A DNA stretch of 64,000 nucleotides from Oscillospiraceae bacterium (GCA_021199795.1 JAJQHJ010000019.1:62001-126000); one strand, 5' to 3'; shown: positions 1-10,340, numbered from the stretch's first letter. The notes: generated by a model from the letters alone, not told the origin. Numbers and translations: made by a program.

Positions 1-827
1 TCAATAAGTCCCGATTTTCTCGGATCAGGCAAGTCTATCTGAGTGACATCACCGGTAATGACCATCTTACTGTTGAAACCAAGACGAGTAAGAAACATTT
101 TCATCTGCTCAGGCGACGTATTCTGGGCTTCATCAAGGATAACAAACGCCTCATCAAGGGTTCTTCCTCTCATATAAGCAAGCGGCGCAACCTCAATATT
201 TCCCCGCTCCTGATACTTAGCAAACGACTCAGCCCCGAGCATTTCAAATAATGCGTCATAAAGCGGTCTTAAGTATGGGTCTACTTTCGTCTGCAAGTCT
301 CCCGGCAAAAATCCAAGCTTCTCCCCTGCTTCAACAGCAGGACGAGTTAATATAATCTTGTTTATGCTATGTGATTTGAAAGCCCTTACAGCCATAGATA
401 CGGCGAGATAAGTTTTTCCAGTTCCTGCAGGACCAACTCCGAACGTGATTGTGTTAGAATCAATGGCGTCAATATATTTTTTCTGTCCGAGAGTTTTGGG
501 CTTGATTGTTTTGCCCGTAGCAGTAACACATATCCCACCGTCAGAAAGCTTTGCGATTTCATCCGCCGATGTCTCATCTCCCATCGAAAGTACATATCTC
601 ACCTGCTGAGGGGAAATTTCATCGCCATTTTCTAGGATCTTAATCAGTGCTGTTACGCACTTGTAAGCTTTTTCGACTTCGTTATCAAGACCAATAATCT
701 TGATGTTACCGCCTCTGGTAACGATATTTACTCCGAGCTCATCCTGAATCAGCCTTATATTCTCATCCTGACTTCCAAAAAGCCCTTGTATTAGACCGAC
801 ATTCGTTACAGCCAAAGATTTCTCCAT
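1..827 (-). CDS. phoH: PhoH-like ATPase (3' end outside window)
   Basis: A PhoH/YbeZ-type P-loop ATPase, thought to act in RNA metabolism. I read 275 codons from ATG 825-827; the C-terminus is cut off by the left edge. The N-terminus has the KH-like segment seen in PhoH proteins (around residues 20-65). Walker A (GPAGTGKT) falls at about residues 132-139 and a Walker B-like stretch ([16 protein letters not shown]) follows, both diagnostic of the family. It is the last visible gene of yqfC-yqfD-phoH, an order common in sporulating Firmicutes, and it has a candidate promoter of its own between yqfD and its start. The family call is firm; the exact RNA substrate is unknown for the family. Confidence 0.93.
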   Translation of the reverse strand, partial: MEKSLAVTNVGLIQGLFGSQDENIRLIQDELGVNIVTRGGNIKIIGLDNEVEKAYKCVTALIKILENGDEISPQQVRYVLSMGDETSADEIAKLSDGGICVTATGKTIKPKTLGQKKYIDAIDSNTITFGVGPAGTGKTYLAVSMAVRAFKSHSINKIILTRPAVEAGEKLGFLPGDLQTKVDPYLRPLYDALFEMLGAESFAKYQERGNIEVAPLAYMRGRTLDEAFVILDEAQNTSPEQMKMFLTRLGFNSKMVITGDVTQIDLPDPRKSGLI

Positions 828-874
828 AAATCCACGTCCTTTCTTCAGGCTTATTCACATCCCTTTCCACCATT

Positions 875-903
875 ATTATACCAGATAAAGCGGGATATTT
901 CAA
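875..903 (-). promoter_or_regulatory. Candidate sigma-A promoter for phoH
   Basis: On the minus strand there is TTGAAA (898-903), a 17-base spacer and a perfect TATAAT (875-880). The -35 hexamer lies in the loop of the hairpin at 890-911, so terminator-like and promoter sequences are superimposed. Prediction from sequence only. Confidence 0.55.
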
Positions 904-911
904 TATCCCGC
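890..911 (-). terminator. Hairpin between yqfD and phoH, possible weak terminator
   Basis: The two 10-base arms 890-899 and 902-911 are perfectly complementary (GC-rich base, AT-rich tip). In the leftward direction the stem is followed by TTTATCT, a poor U-tract, so termination is probably partial. Confidence 0.5.
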
Positions 912-916
912 CTCAA

Positions 917-2086
917 TTATTTCGCAAATATAGGACTTTCTATACCAATATCGCCCTGCAATGTGTAGGTACAAGTAAGTACAACCAAGTTATCCGTCCT
1001 CTCTACAGTTACTTCTTTATCTAAAACCTCGTAATCACCTATCAGATTATCCTCATAATTTTCAAGCTTATCATACACTAGCTCCTCTGCCTCATCAAGG
1101 CTATAGATATTGAGCTTGTAGATTTGCTCGGTATATTCAGTTGTTGTGATTCCAATCGGAAGTTCAATTCCAAAAAGATTCAGACCGGTCGTGTACGTAT
1201 TGGTAATATAGGTTCCGTCTAAAGCTGTGAAGCCAGGAATCGGGATTTCAATATCAAAGACACTCAGGCTCTTTGAATAGTATGTATCGCCATCTGTTAC
1301 CAGTCTCTCGTATATACTTTGCTCAAATGTAACTGTACGCTCAAAAACAGCAGTAATATTGGCAATAGAATGATAATAATAAACCCTGCCATTGCCTCTT
1401 TCGACATATCCGCTCACAAGCAGATCGCCTTTCGCAACAGCATCACCAAGCAGCACTTCAAGATGACCGACAAGAACGTTAAGATCAACAATTTGCGCAT
1501 CTTCGGTGGCAATTATATTGCACGGAATTCTCCCCTCATCGCTTTCAGCTTTCTCGGTAACAATTCTCAGATTAACGGTCACCACAGACCCGCTATTTCC
1601 GATTGATACCCATGATATATCGTCATCTATAGCAAATAACCTAGCCTGAAGCTTAAGGAAATTGAGATTAGGTATGAATGCACCTGCTTTCAAGCCCTCT
1701 TCTTCGAGAATTTCACTTACTTCGTAGACGATAGCTTCGTCATCAGTACCAACTATACTGACGCAGAAAACTATGTTTGACAGGTAGAGTGAAATAATGA
1801 TTGAAACTAGAACGCCGACTACAAAGCCATATCTTTTTCGATATTTGAAAAGATGAAAGTAGATTCCCTTGCGAGACGTGATTTCCAGAACACAGTTATT
1901 TGCTGTGGCAATTTCTACTATCTTACTTTCGTAATAAAAAGGAAGAATAGCATAGGCAGTATCGTTCTTTGCGTTAAGTGATAATACTTTACATTCTTTT
2001 CTCAGAGAATTAATAACGACTCCAACATCAAAGCCATCAATTTTCACAGTGATAATACCTATCAATCGTATAAGAAACAGACTCAT
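917..2086 (-). CDS. yqfD: Sporulation protein YqfD
   Basis: A 389-residue membrane protein of the YqfD family, which in Bacillus belongs to the mother-cell sigma-E regulon and is needed for normal spore formation. A hydrophobic segment of about 20 residues lies near residue 90-110 (VGVLVSIIISLYLSNIVFCV), followed by a large extracytoplasmic domain with the family features (ISWVSIGNSGSVVTVNLR). Length matches the family. Its start overlaps the end of yqfC by four bases, which suggests translational coupling, and phoH follows. Assignment rests on family sequence features plus conserved gene order. Confidence 0.9.
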   Translation of the reverse strand: MSLFLIRLIGIITVKIDGFDVGVVINSLRKECKVLSLNAKNDTAYAILPFYYESKIVEIATANNCVLEITSRKGIYFHLFKYRKRYGFVVGVLVSIIISLYLSNIVFCVSIVGTDDEAIVYEVSEILEEEGLKAGAFIPNLNFLKLQARLFAIDDDISWVSIGNSGSVVTVNLRIVTEKAESDEGRIPCNIIATEDAQIVDLNVLVGHLEVLLGDAVAKGDLLVSGYVERGNGRVYYYHSIANITAVFERTVTFEQSIYERLVTDGDTYYSKSLSVFDIEIPIPGFTALDGTYITNTYTTGLNLFGIELPIGITTTEYTEQIYKLNIYSLDEAEELVYDKLENYEDNLIGDYEVLDKEVTVERTDNLVVLTCTYTLQGDIGIESPIFAK

Positions 2087-2364
2087 AGCATTCTTGCTCC
2101 TCCCTTTGAGATTTCTACCGATGATACCTTGCCTTCTAATGCAATCGAACGATCTGTATAAGCAGAAACTTTAAGATTTTCTCCCCAGATAACTATTTCA
2201 TTTCCACCCGCCTTGACTCTCAGCATAATTTCATTTGTTTCAAGAATATCAGTGACATTTTCAATCAAGACTTCGTCGTCTCCAGATATGGTGACGTATG
2301 ATTCGTAGTAAGCATATTTTCTTGCCTGACTTTTCAGCTCCGGCAAAATAGATTTAATATTCAA
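2083..2364 (-). CDS. yqfC: Sporulation protein YqfC
   Basis: A 93-residue protein of the YqfC family, small sporulation proteins of unknown biochemical role encoded just upstream of yqfD. The sequence shows the family pattern of short beta strands (YVTISGDDEVLIENVTDI, then IVIWGENLKVSAYTDRSIALEGKVSSVE). I prefer the TTG start at 2364 because GGGAG lies eight bases upstream; an in-frame ATG at 2379 sits directly on that Shine-Dalgarno sequence. The gene overlaps yqfD by four bases and is divergent from the ylbJ-type gene, also a sporulation gene, so the two may share a regulatory interval. Confidence 0.85.
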   Translation of the reverse strand: MNIKSILPELKSQARKYAYYESYVTISGDDEVLIENVTDILETNEIMLRVKAGGNEIVIWGENLKVSAYTDRSIALEGKVSSVEISKGGARML

Positions 2365-2441
2365 TAGAATCACTCCCATTAATTATACTGCCGAAAAGTC
2401 AAGCATAGAATTGTAAGAGCAAAAAAAGGAGGGCAAGCTTA

Positions 2442-3438
2442 TTGAAAAATAAAATTCAAGGATTGTTTACCATACTTGTAATAGCTGTTATGATAATGTC
2501 ACTTATACATATTGATGAAGTCAAAGCCAGAGTGGTACAGGCTATAGAGAACTGCTTAATCGGCATAGTGCCATCACTGTTCCTTAATAGTGTGCTTTCA
2601 AGTGTGCTTATTAAATGCTCCGGAGCAATTAAACCAAGAAACATTTCACGTGGAAGCTATGGAACATTTCTTGCATTTATTCTCGGAAATATTTGCGGAT
2701 ATCCTATAGGTGCGAAAATAATCAGTGATCTCGTAAAGGAAAATGCCATTACGCAAGATCAAACTGAAATTGCAATCTGTTTTTTCATATGCCTCAGGAC
2801 CAGCATATATTCTTGGAATAGTAAGTACATCTGTATTATGTGAAAAGCTTTTAGGCTTTACAGCATTTATCTCAATATTCTTATCAAACATGGTTTTATA
2901 TATCATTTTCACAATCAAACTGAAATTTAAATCAGATGCCAGTATTTCATGTAAAGGCTTTTCACTTACAGATGCTGTAATGGACGCAATCTCCTCTTCA
3001 GCCGGTTCTATGATCTCGATATGTTCAGCGATAGTCTTCTTTTCTGCAATAATTGCACTTTTGCCATCGCTGAATCCAATTCTTTATGCAGTTCTGGAAA
3101 TATCCAATATCACTTCACTTGAGGGTAGCGGAATGTTATTCTTTGTAATGGTTACTGTACTATTGTCCTTTGGTGGGCTTTGTGTGCATATGCAAATATT
3201 ATGTATGTCAGGTGGCAGCTTTAGCTTCAAGCGTTTTTACCTTACAAGACCTATTCAGCTACTTTTAACTGCTGCTTTTTCTTCAATTGGATATCTGATT
3301 GTTCAGAATCATATAAGCATTGACGCAGATGCATCTAATAACATCGAATTCTCAAGCACGGGAAGTATTATTCCTTTTATTTGCGTTTGTGGAATGGTTT
3401 TAATAGCTCTTACGCATAAAAAAAGCGACCGCATGTAG
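2442..3438 (+). pseudogene. ylbJ: YlbJ-type sporulation membrane protein, frameshifted in a T-run
   Basis: Two overlapping frames together give one YlbJ-like integral membrane protein of about 331 residues (sporulation protein of the nucleoside-recognition/gate fold). The first frame starts at TTG 2442 behind a strong AAAGGAGGG and carries the family motif GNICGYPIGAK near residues 85-95. It then goes out of frame in the six-T run at 2780-2785. The second frame continues SYASGPAYILGIVS and runs to TAG at 3436-3438. Removing one T restores continuity (IAICFSYASGP). The rest of both halves looks intact, with several hydrophobic helices. It could be a real recent mutation, slippage, or a sequencing error. 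Confidence 0.85.
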
Positions 3439-3448
3439 CGATCGCTTT
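3422..3448. terminator. Bidirectional terminator between ylbJ and gatB
   Basis: Arms 3422-3432 and 3438-3448 pair with one mismatch around a five-base loop. On the minus strand the stem is followed by seven Ts, giving a good intrinsic terminator for the gatCAB transcript. The stem overlaps the last codons and stop of the ylbJ-type gene. Confidence 0.85.
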
Positions 3449-3463
3449 AGTGTTTATAGATTT

Positions 3464-4897
3464 TTATTCGTCAAGAAGCTTTAAGACTAACTCTTTCATA
3501 ACAGCAGGATTAGCCTTGCCCTTTGAAGCTTTCATACACTGACCTACAAGGTAGCCTAATGCATTAGTTTTGCCATTCTTATAGTCATTGACCGATTTCT
3601 CATTCTGAGAAACAACCTCCGAAGCAATCTTTTCAAGGGATGAGACGTCTGAAATCTGCGATAGTGAATTCTTGTCTATAAACTCGTCAATACCAGCATC
3701 ATCGCTCATTACAGCGTCAAAGACTTTCTTGCCAGCAGCTGTGGAAATCTTTCCGGAGTCAATATAATTGACAATTTTCGCAAGCTTCTCAGGAGTCAGA
3801 TTCGTTTCACTGATATCTGTTCCGTCGTTCATAAGCTTTGAAATCTCTCCAAGAATCCAGTTTGAGAGAAGCTTGCCGGACTTGCAGCCAGCCTCAAGTG
3901 TCTTATCAAACAGTTCTGCCTTTTCAGGAACATCGACTATCATTGCGGCATCGTTATACGAAAGCCCACATGTATCGATATACCTCATGATTCTCGCATT
4001 TGGAAGCTCAGGAAGAGTGTCCTTGAGATACTGTACTTTCTCTTCGGAAACAACTATAGTTCCAAGGTCGGGCTCCGGGAAATATCTATAGTCCTGCGCA
4101 TCCTCTTTAGAACGCATTGAGACACTTTCACCCTTGGCATCATCCCATCTTCTTGTCTCCTGAGTTATTGTACCACCAGCTTCGAGCACCTCGATCTGAC
4201 GGTTAGCCTCGTAATCGATGCCATGAACCACTGCTGAGAAGCTATTGACATTCTTCATTTCACATCTGGTGCCAAGAGGCTCTCCCGGCTTGTGAGCAGA
4301 GACATTTACATCGCATCTTATTGAGCCCTCCTGCATCTTGCAGTCGGAAATGTCGATATATCTGAGTATTGAGCGGATGGTTTCGAGATATGCTTTTGCC
4401 TCATCAGAGCTCCTCATATCAGGTCTTGAAACAATCTCAATAAGCGGAACTCCGCAACGGTTAAAGTCAACCAAGGAGCCATCAAACTTATCAGAGTGAA
4501 GAAGCTTTCCTGCATCCTCTTCGATATGGATTCGCTCAATGCCGATTCTTTTTGTCTCATTATTAACGATAACATCGAGATAGCCGTCATGGCAAAGCGG
4601 AATATCAGCCTGAGAAATTTGATAGGATTTAGGGAGATCGGGATAGAAATAATTCTTTCTGTCCTGCTTGCAGATTCTGTTGATTCCACAGTTGAGAGCA
4701 TGTCCCATCTTTATTGCATACTCCACAACTTTCTCATTGAGCGTAGGAAGCGTTCCCGGCATTCCAAGGCAGATAGGACAAACCTGAGTATTGACCTCAA
4801 GTCCGAATGAGTTTTTGCAGCTGCAATAAATCTTGGTTGCGGTGTTTAGCTCAGCATGAACCTCCAAGCCAACGACAACTTCATAGCCTTTTATCAT
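3464..4897 (-). CDS. gatB: Asp-tRNA(Asn)/Glu-tRNA(Gln) amidotransferase subunit B
   Basis: GatB (477 residues) of the GatCAB complex, the kinase/tRNA-binding subunit that activates mischarged Glu-tRNA(Gln) or Asp-tRNA(Asn) before amidation. It begins [15 protein letters not shown] and has the Cys pairs of the zinc site (CSC, CPIC). The catalytic-core motif [11 protein letters not shown] and the C-terminal YqeY/tail domain ([15 protein letters not shown]) are present. The start at 4897 is chosen over a further upstream ATG because GGGGAGG lies just before it and its ATG overlaps the gatA stop as ATGA. Last gene of the operon, followed by a terminator. Confidence 0.97.
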   Translation of the reverse strand: MIKGYEVVVGLEVHAELNTATKIYCSCKNSFGLEVNTQVCPICLGMPGTLPTLNEKVVEYAIKMGHALNCGINRICKQDRKNYFYPDLPKSYQISQADIPLCHDGYLDVIVNNETKRIGIERIHIEEDAGKLLHSDKFDGSLVDFNRCGVPLIEIVSRPDMRSSDEAKAYLETIRSILRYIDISDCKMQEGSIRCDVNVSAHKPGEPLGTRCEMKNVNSFSAVVHGIDYEANRQIEVLEAGGTITQETRRWDDAKGESVSMRSKEDAQDYRYFPEPDLGTIVVSEEKVQYLKDTLPELPNARIMRYIDTCGLSYNDAAMIVDVPEKAELFDKTLEAGCKSGKLLSNWILGEISKLMNDGTDISETNLTPEKLAKIVNYIDSGKISTAAGKKVFDAVMSDDAGIDEFIDKNSLSQISDVSSLEKIASEVVSQNEKSVNDYKNGKTNALGYLVGQCMKASKGKANPAVMKELVLKLLDE

Positions 4898-6372
4898 AGC
4901 TCTACCTCCCCACAAGAAACTACAGGCGATCTGAACCCGCCAAAGTCAAGTTCATGAGCATATGCTGTATTCAATATTGTTCTCTCATCAAAGCTTCTTC
5001 CGATTATCTGCATTCCGTATGGCAAACCAGTTTCAGAATATCCACAAGGAATGCTGACAGCAGGAAGACCAGCAATATTCACAGTAACAGTGCAAATATC
5101 GGCAGAGTACATCGCAAGTGGGTCATCCATCTTGTCACCGAACTTGAAAGCTTCAAACGGTGAAGTAGGAGTTATTATGACGTCAACGTCGTTGAAAGCT
5201 GCATCAAATTCAGGACGAATTCTCTTCTGCAAAAGCTTTGCTTTTTTATAGTACGCGTCGTAATAACCGGAGCTTAAAACGAAAGTACCTAAGATTATTC
5301 TTCTCTTGACTTCTCTTCCAAAGCCCTCACTTCTTGTTCTCTCGTACATATCCATGAGATTTTCGGGATTTTCACAGCGGTAGCCATACTTAACACCATC
5401 AAATCTTGCAAGGTTTGATGAAGCCTCAGCACAAGCTATTATATAGTAAGCAGAAAGAGCATACTCAGTTGACGGAAGAGAAGCCTCTTTGACCGTGGCT
5501 CCCATGCGCTCAAGTGCCTTGACAGACTTCATTACTGCATCTTTAACTTCCGGCTTGATTCCGTCGCCGAAGTATTCTTTCGGAATGCCAATCCTGAGAC
5601 CACGAACATCACCGTTAAGCTTTCCACTTATTGGAGCATAGTCTCTTCTTGCACTCGTCGCATCCATTGAATCATGACCACAGATGACGTCCTGAAGCAT
5701 TGCAGCATCCTTGACACTTCTTGCAATCGGACCTATCTGATCCAAAGATGATGCAAAAGCAACCAGACCGTATCTCGAGACAGAGCCATATGTAGGCTTC
5801 AATCCAACAACTCCGCAAAGAGAAGACGGTTGCCTAATAGAGCCTCCGGTATCAGAACCAAGTGCCATAACAGCTTCCATCGAAGCTACAGCAGCTGCAG
5901 AGCCTCCCGACGAGCCGCCGGGAACGCATGAAGTATCAAACGGATTCTTAGTAGGCTGGAAGTAAGAGGTTTCAGTAGAAGAGCCCATAGCGAATTCGTC
6001 CATATTGAGCTTACCAGTGATAATCGCACCGGCATTCTTAAGCTTGGTAATAACTGTCGCATCAAAAACAGGAGTGTAATTTTCAAGCATTCTCGATGCA
6101 CAAGTAGTTCTTATTCCGGCAGTCGAAATATTGTCCTTGATTCCTATTGGAATTCCAGCAAGTGGTGATAATTCGTCTCCGGATGCTCTTTTTAAATCGA
6201 TTTTCTCAGCATCAAAAAGAGCTGATTCGCGATTTAGTGTCAGATATGCACCTATAGTGGGATCAGTCTTTTCAATTCTGTCAAAAACAGACTGAGTAAG
6301 TTCAACGGATGATATTTCACCGCTTTTCAGCATATCGCTGAGCTCGTATGCCTTATATTCATAAAGTTCCAA
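4894..6372 (-). CDS. gatA: Asp-tRNA(Asn)/Glu-tRNA(Gln) amidotransferase subunit A
   Basis: GatA (492 residues), the amidase subunit that releases ammonia from glutamine. The amidase-signature core is clear: [10 protein letters not shown] supplies the catalytic Lys, and [12 protein letters not shown] with [11 protein letters not shown] supplies the Ser-cisSer-Lys triad residues. I choose a TTG start at 6372 ([11 protein letters not shown]) because GGGGAGG lies seven bases upstream; the longer frame would begin inside the end of gatC. It sits between gatC and gatB, with a four-base ATGA overlap into gatB, consistent with stoichiometric expression of the complex. Confidence 0.96.
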   Translation of the reverse strand: MELYEYKAYELSDMLKSGEISSVELTQSVFDRIEKTDPTIGAYLTLNRESALFDAEKIDLKRASGDELSPLAGIPIGIKDNISTAGIRTTCASRMLENYTPVFDATVITKLKNAGAIITGKLNMDEFAMGSSTETSYFQPTKNPFDTSCVPGGSSGGSAAAVASMEAVMALGSDTGGSIRQPSSLCGVVGLKPTYGSVSRYGLVAFASSLDQIGPIARSVKDAAMLQDVICGHDSMDATSARRDYAPISGKLNGDVRGLRIGIPKEYFGDGIKPEVKDAVMKSVKALERMGATVKEASLPSTEYALSAYYIIACAEASSNLARFDGVKYGYRCENPENLMDMYERTRSEGFGREVKRRIILGTFVLSSGYYDAYYKKAKLLQKRIRPEFDAAFNDVDVIITPTSPFEAFKFGDKMDDPLAMYSADICTVTVNIAGLPAVSIPCGYSETGLPYGMQIIGRSFDERTILNTAYAHELDFGGFRSPVVSCGEVEL

Positions 6373-6385
6373 ATTGCTTCCTCCC

Positions 6386-6667
6386 CTATTCAACAGTCTT
6401 CGGCACTACAACGCAACCTGCAACAACTTTTGGAGCGTTTTTGAGAATCTCATCACGGGAAATCTTACTATCAATAAGCTTGTCCTCACGTAAATCCATA
6501 ACTCCATTCTCGTCAACCAAAAGCTCGTCATCAATCTCCGGCATTGCTTCAACCATTCTGATGATATTGTTCATTTCCTCTGAATACTTTGGAAGCTCAT
6601 CGTCAGATATTTTTATTCTTGCAAGCTTCGCAACGTGTCTGATATCTATATTCGTACTATTCACCAT
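6386..6667 (-). CDS. gatC: Asp-tRNA(Asn)/Glu-tRNA(Gln) amidotransferase subunit C
   Basis: GatC (93 residues), the small belt-like subunit that stabilises GatA-GatB. It has the family N-terminal helix pattern [24 protein letters not shown] and ends in the extended [13 protein letters not shown] segment that packs on GatA. An AAAGGCGG site precedes ATG 6667. First of the three gat genes and directly downstream of ligA with an 18-base gap. Confidence 0.94.
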   Translation of the reverse strand: MVNSTNIDIRHVAKLARIKISDDELPKYSEEMNNIIRMVEAMPEIDDELLVDENGVMDLREDKLIDSKISRDEILKNAPKVVAGCVVVPKTVE

Positions 6668-6687
6668 GCTGTCCGCCTTTCTTTCGT

Positions 6688-8667
6688 CTATTGTTCTAAA
6701 AGTCCCATAAGACCATTTTCGTCTATAATTCTGACTCCGAGATTCTGCGCCTTAGTCAGCTTTGAACCGGCTTCCTCACCAGCCAGTACATAATCAGTCT
6801 TTTTGGAGACTGACGACCTGACTGTTCCGCCATTATCCTCGATTAGCTTCTTTGCCTCATCACGCGTGTAATTCGGAAGTGTTCCGGTTATTACAAAACT
6901 TAATCCCATAAGCTTCTGTGACTGAGCCGCAGTGGCATACTCAGTGTTAACACCATAGCCTTTCAAAAGCTCGATTGTAGCCCTCATATGTGGCTCTGCC
7001 AACGTTTCATAAACCGTTTCAGCAGTCAGAGTTCCGAAGCCATCAATAGCTTCTATCTCTTCAACTGTAGCTTCAAGAAGTCGGTCTATACTTCCGAATC
7101 GTTCACACAAAAGCTTACAAGAGGCAGATCCAACATTCCTGATTCCAAGTCCACACAGAAGTCGGTCTAGTGAGTTCGATTTCGACTTCTCAATCGCCAA
7201 AATAAGCTTTTCAGCTGAACGCTCCTTAAAGCCATCAAGAGTCATTATATCGAGAACTGTCAATGCATATATGTCAGGAATTCTCCTGACAAGACCACTG
7301 TCCAAAAGCTGCTGTGCAACTGCAGGACCCAATCCATCAATATTCATCGCAGGCTTCGACGCAAAGTAGATAAGCGACCTGAGAAGCTGCGCCGGACACT
7401 CGATATTGGGGCACCTGAGGACGCTCTTGTCATCCTCTCTTACAGCCTTGGTTCCACATACCGGACAATATTCGGGAAGCCTGAAGCTTCCAGTTCCATG
7501 CTTTTCGGAAACACTCAGAACCTCCGGTATGATATCTCCGGCTTTCCTCACAACTATCTCATCGCCAACAGAAATGCCACGCTCATCTATAAAATCCTGA
7601 TTATGAAGCGTTGCCCTTGAGACACTTGTCCCGGCCAAAGTGACCGGTTCAAATACAGCGACCGGTGTTATAGCTCCAATTCGCCCGACGTTTACCTCGA
7701 TATCAAGAAGCTTCGTCTTCTTCTCTTCCGGTGGAAATTTGTATGCCACAGCCCACTTGGGAACCTTTGAAGTGTAACCAATCGATTCTCTATCGGTAAG
7801 ATTATCGAGCTTTATGACAACGCCGTCAATGTCGTATGAAAGCTTATATCTTCTTTCACCAAGTGAAGATATTGCATTTTCTATATCAGAATACTCACTT
7901 AATAGCTTATATTCAGGAATTGTCTTGAAGCCAAGCTCAGCTAGAGAATCAAGGGACTGCTTATGCGAAGTAAACTCTATTCCATCACATTGCTGAACGT
8001 TGAATACAAATATGTCGAGCTTTCTCTTGGCCGCAATCTGAGGGTCTTTCTGTCTAAGAGACCCTGCGGCAGCATTTCTTGGATTTTTGAAAGGCTGTTC
8101 TCCTGAAAGCTCCATTTCCATCGAAAGCTTTTCAAAAGAGGAATGAGGCATATAAGCCTCTCCCCTAACCTCCAAAAACGGAATACTTTTTGTGAGCCTC
8201 AAAGGTATCGAGCGAATTGTTTTAAGATTTGCCGTTACGTCCTCACCGACAAAACCATCGCCTCTTGTAGAGCCTCTTACAAGCTCGCCATTACGGTATT
8301 CAAGAGAAACAGACAAGCCGTCTATTTTCGGCTCAACAGTAAAACTCGAGTCCGGGATTTCTGCCTTAATCCTGTCAACAAAGTCCTTAACCTGGGAATA
8401 TGAGAAAACGTCCTGCAGGCTTCCCATCTGCACAGTATGAGGAACTTTTTCAAATTCAGAGACAGGCGCACCGCCAACTCTCTGAGTGGGCGATGTCGGC
8501 TTGATAAGATCCGGAAAGTCTTTCTCAAGCAAAATCAGCTCCTCCATAAGAGCGTCAAACTCGTAGTCCTCTATTTCCGGATCATCATCAATATAATATT
8601 TTTTGCTATAATAATCGAGCAGACGACTTAGCTCCTCTATACGCTTTTCAGCATCAGATTTATTCAT
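6688..8667 (-). CDS. ligA: NAD-dependent DNA ligase LigA
   Basis: LigA (659 residues) seals nicks in replication and repair using NAD. The domains run in normal order. An N-terminal Ia domain contains YYIDDDPEIEDYEFD. The adenylation domain has the active lysine in EPKIDGLS (about residue 115). An OB fold follows, then a four-Cys zinc finger (CPVCG...CPNIECPAQ). Helix-hairpin-helix repeats come next, and a C-terminal BRCT domain begins at LMGLSFVITGTLPNYTRDEA. Length is typical. It lies between yunB and gatC in a tightly packed leftward run. Confidence 0.98.
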   Translation of the reverse strand: MNKSDAEKRIEELSRLLDYYSKKYYIDDDPEIEDYEFDALMEELILLEKDFPDLIKPTSPTQRVGGAPVSEFEKVPHTVQMGSLQDVFSYSQVKDFVDRIKAEIPDSSFTVEPKIDGLSVSLEYRNGELVRGSTRGDGFVGEDVTANLKTIRSIPLRLTKSIPFLEVRGEAYMPHSSFEKLSMEMELSGEQPFKNPRNAAAGSLRQKDPQIAAKRKLDIFVFNVQQCDGIEFTSHKQSLDSLAELGFKTIPEYKLLSEYSDIENAISSLGERRYKLSYDIDGVVIKLDNLTDRESIGYTSKVPKWAVAYKFPPEEKKTKLLDIEVNVGRIGAITPVAVFEPVTLAGTSVSRATLHNQDFIDERGISVGDEIVVRKAGDIIPEVLSVSEKHGTGSFRLPEYCPVCGTKAVREDDKSVLRCPNIECPAQLLRSLIYFASKPAMNIDGLGPAVAQQLLDSGLVRRIPDIYALTVLDIMTLDGFKERSAEKLILAIEKSKSNSLDRLLCGLGIRNVGSASCKLLCERFGSIDRLLEATVEEIEAIDGFGTLTAETVYETLAEPHMRATIELLKGYGVNTEYATAAQSQKLMGLSFVITGTLPNYTRDEAKKLIEDNGGTVRSSVSKKTDYVLAGEEAGSKLTKAQNLGVRIIDENGLMGLLEQ

Positions 8668-8685
8668 CTTTACTGCCCTTTCTAT

Positions 8686-9321
8686 TTATCCAATATCGGC
8701 ATATCCTGACGGAATATCGCCGACAATTATTGTCTGTGCTATTACAAAATCCCGCGTGAGAGTGAATCTTGCCATCCTTGGAGGAAGATATGCTTCTGTC
8801 TCAACAGTGATCCTTATTATAATGCGGTGCAAAACGGTATTTATACCCTCACTCTCGAATGATGAAATCATTTCAATAACCGGTACCGACGACTGCATTA
8901 TCCTAAGTCTGAGGCTCAACCCTCTGCCACTAAGGTAAGTGTTGCCTGTGATGCTTCCTATTGGCACCTTGATTTTTGAGGCTCTGAGTTTTTCTAGGTG
9001 TGAAACCAAGCTATTACTCAAAGAAAGCTTAATCCTGTTTATCTCAGCGGAGTTATACTCCACTGCTGTTACAAAGCCAGATTTACTGAATGTGAGCTTA
9101 ACCAGGTCAGAGTAACCAATGTCTTCATTTTCAAACAGCTCTCTGACTGCCTCGTCGACAGCTTTCGCTACCGACATCTTCCCATACGATTCAGCCATGT
9201 TCATAATAACCGGCTTGAGTGCTGAGTTTACAAATATGAGAATAACAATCAAAAACAGAATCAGTGTCGCGATTGCGCCTAAGTTGTTATCGCGTTTAGT
9301 TCTGTGTCTGCGTCTCTGCAA
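8686..9321 (-). CDS. yunB: Sporulation protein YunB
   Basis: A YunB-type sporulation protein (211 residues). It has a short basic N-terminus (RRRHRTKRDN), one membrane anchor at about residues 15-35 and an extracytoplasmic domain with the family strand pattern (KIKVPIGSITGNTYLSGRGLSL). In Bacillus yunB belongs to the sigma-E regulon. The long frame extends into the neighbouring transketolase gene; I choose TTG 9321 because GGGAGG lies nine bases upstream and the remaining protein begins with the expected anchor. Its position among housekeeping genes suggests read-through from the tkt genes or an unseen sporulation promoter. Confidence 0.82.
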   Translation of the reverse strand: MQRRRHRTKRDNNLGAIATLILFLIVILIFVNSALKPVIMNMAESYGKMSVAKAVDEAVRELFENEDIGYSDLVKLTFSKSGFVTAVEYNSAEINRIKLSLSNSLVSHLEKLRASKIKVPIGSITGNTYLSGRGLSLRLRIMQSSVPVIEMISSFESEGINTVLHRIIIRITVETEAYLPPRMARFTLTRDFVIAQTIIVGDIPSGYADIG

Positions 9322-9389
9322 AATATCGCCTCCCGTCCCGATAAGACATACTATGCTCTCGGAACGGGAAACTGAATATTTCTTAAAAA

Positions 9390-10337
9390 TTATTTGCTTC
9401 TTACTGCTTCCTTGACAGTTGCTACAATATTCTCGGAGCAAAGTCCGAATTCCTTGAGAAGCTGGACCGCGGGTCCTGAATAGCCGAATACATCGTTTAC
9501 GCCAATCTTTACAACCTTGGTCGGGCAGTTGGCGGAAAGTGTGTCGCATACAGCAGAACCAAGTCCTCCGATAACGCTATGCTCCTCAGCAGTGACAACA
9601 AGTCCTGTTTCGCGAGCTGCCTTGACAATGATTTCTTCATCCAGAGGCTTGATGGTGTGGATATTGATGACCCTTGCACTGATGCCGTCGTTCTTGAGCT
9701 GCTCAGCGGCAACAAGTGCCTCGTAAACGAGAAGTCCGGTTGCGACTATTGTCACGTCGGTACCCTCAGTGAGCTGAACTCCCTTACCAAGCTCAAACTT
9801 GTAAGTTTCCTTGTCGTTGAAAACAGGAGTTGCAAGTCTGCCAAAGCGCATATAAACCGGTCCGACATACTGAATTGCTGCCTCAATAGCTGCTCTTGCT
9901 TCTACATCATCAGCAGGATTGATAACAGTCATTCCAGGAATTGTACGCATGAGAGCGATGTCCTCATTGCATTGATGGGTAGCACCGTCTTCACCTACTG
10001 AAATACCAGCATGGGTTGCGCCGATCTTGACATTGAGATGAGGATAACCGATGGAGTTTCTTACTATCTCAAAAGCTCTTCCAGCGGCGAACATAGCGAA
10101 CGAAGAAGCGAATGGAATCTTTCCGGTTGCAGCAAGTCCAGCAGCAACTCCCATCATGTTTGCTTCCTGAATACCGCAATCAATATGTCTGTCAGGGAAC
10201 TTTTTCTTGAATATACCTGTCTTAGTAGCAGCAGCTAAGTCTGCATCCAAAACATAAAGGTTCTCATACTTGTCACCGAGTTCAGCCAATGTTTCGCCAT
10301 AGCTCTCTCGAGTTGCCTTTTTAATCAGTTCTGCCAT
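9390..10337 (-). CDS. Transketolase, C-terminal subunit
   Basis: The C-terminal half of a split transketolase (315 residues), carrying the pyrimidine-binding and C-terminal domains. Family features are DADLAAATKTG at the N-terminus, GIQEANMMGVAAGLA (the conserved Glu that activates thiamine diphosphate lies here) and VGEDGATHQCNEDIALMR. It pairs with the N-terminal subunit immediately upstream (three-base gap, GGAGG before the start). Together they interconvert pentose and triose/hexose phosphates. Two-gene transketolases of this size are common in Clostridia, so the split is not a frameshift. Confidence 0.95.
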   Translation of the reverse strand: MAELIKKATRESYGETLAELGDKYENLYVLDADLAAATKTGIFKKKFPDRHIDCGIQEANMMGVAAGLAATGKIPFASSFAMFAAGRAFEIVRNSIGYPHLNVKIGATHAGISVGEDGATHQCNEDIALMRTIPGMTVINPADDVEARAAIEAAIQYVGPVYMRFGRLATPVFNDKETYKFELGKGVQLTEGTDVTIVATGLLVYEALVAAEQLKNDGISARVINIHTIKPLDEEIIVKAARETGLVVTAEEHSVIGGLGSAVCDTLSANCPTKVVKIGVNDVFGYSGPAVQLLKEFGLCSENIVATVKEAVRSK

Positions 10338-10340
10338 TTC

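Noticed and set aside
9333..9368. Inverted repeat between yunB and the transketolase gene
   Set aside because: Ten-base arms with one mismatch, but no T-run follows in the direction of transcription and yunB's ribosome site lies just beyond; not called as a terminator.
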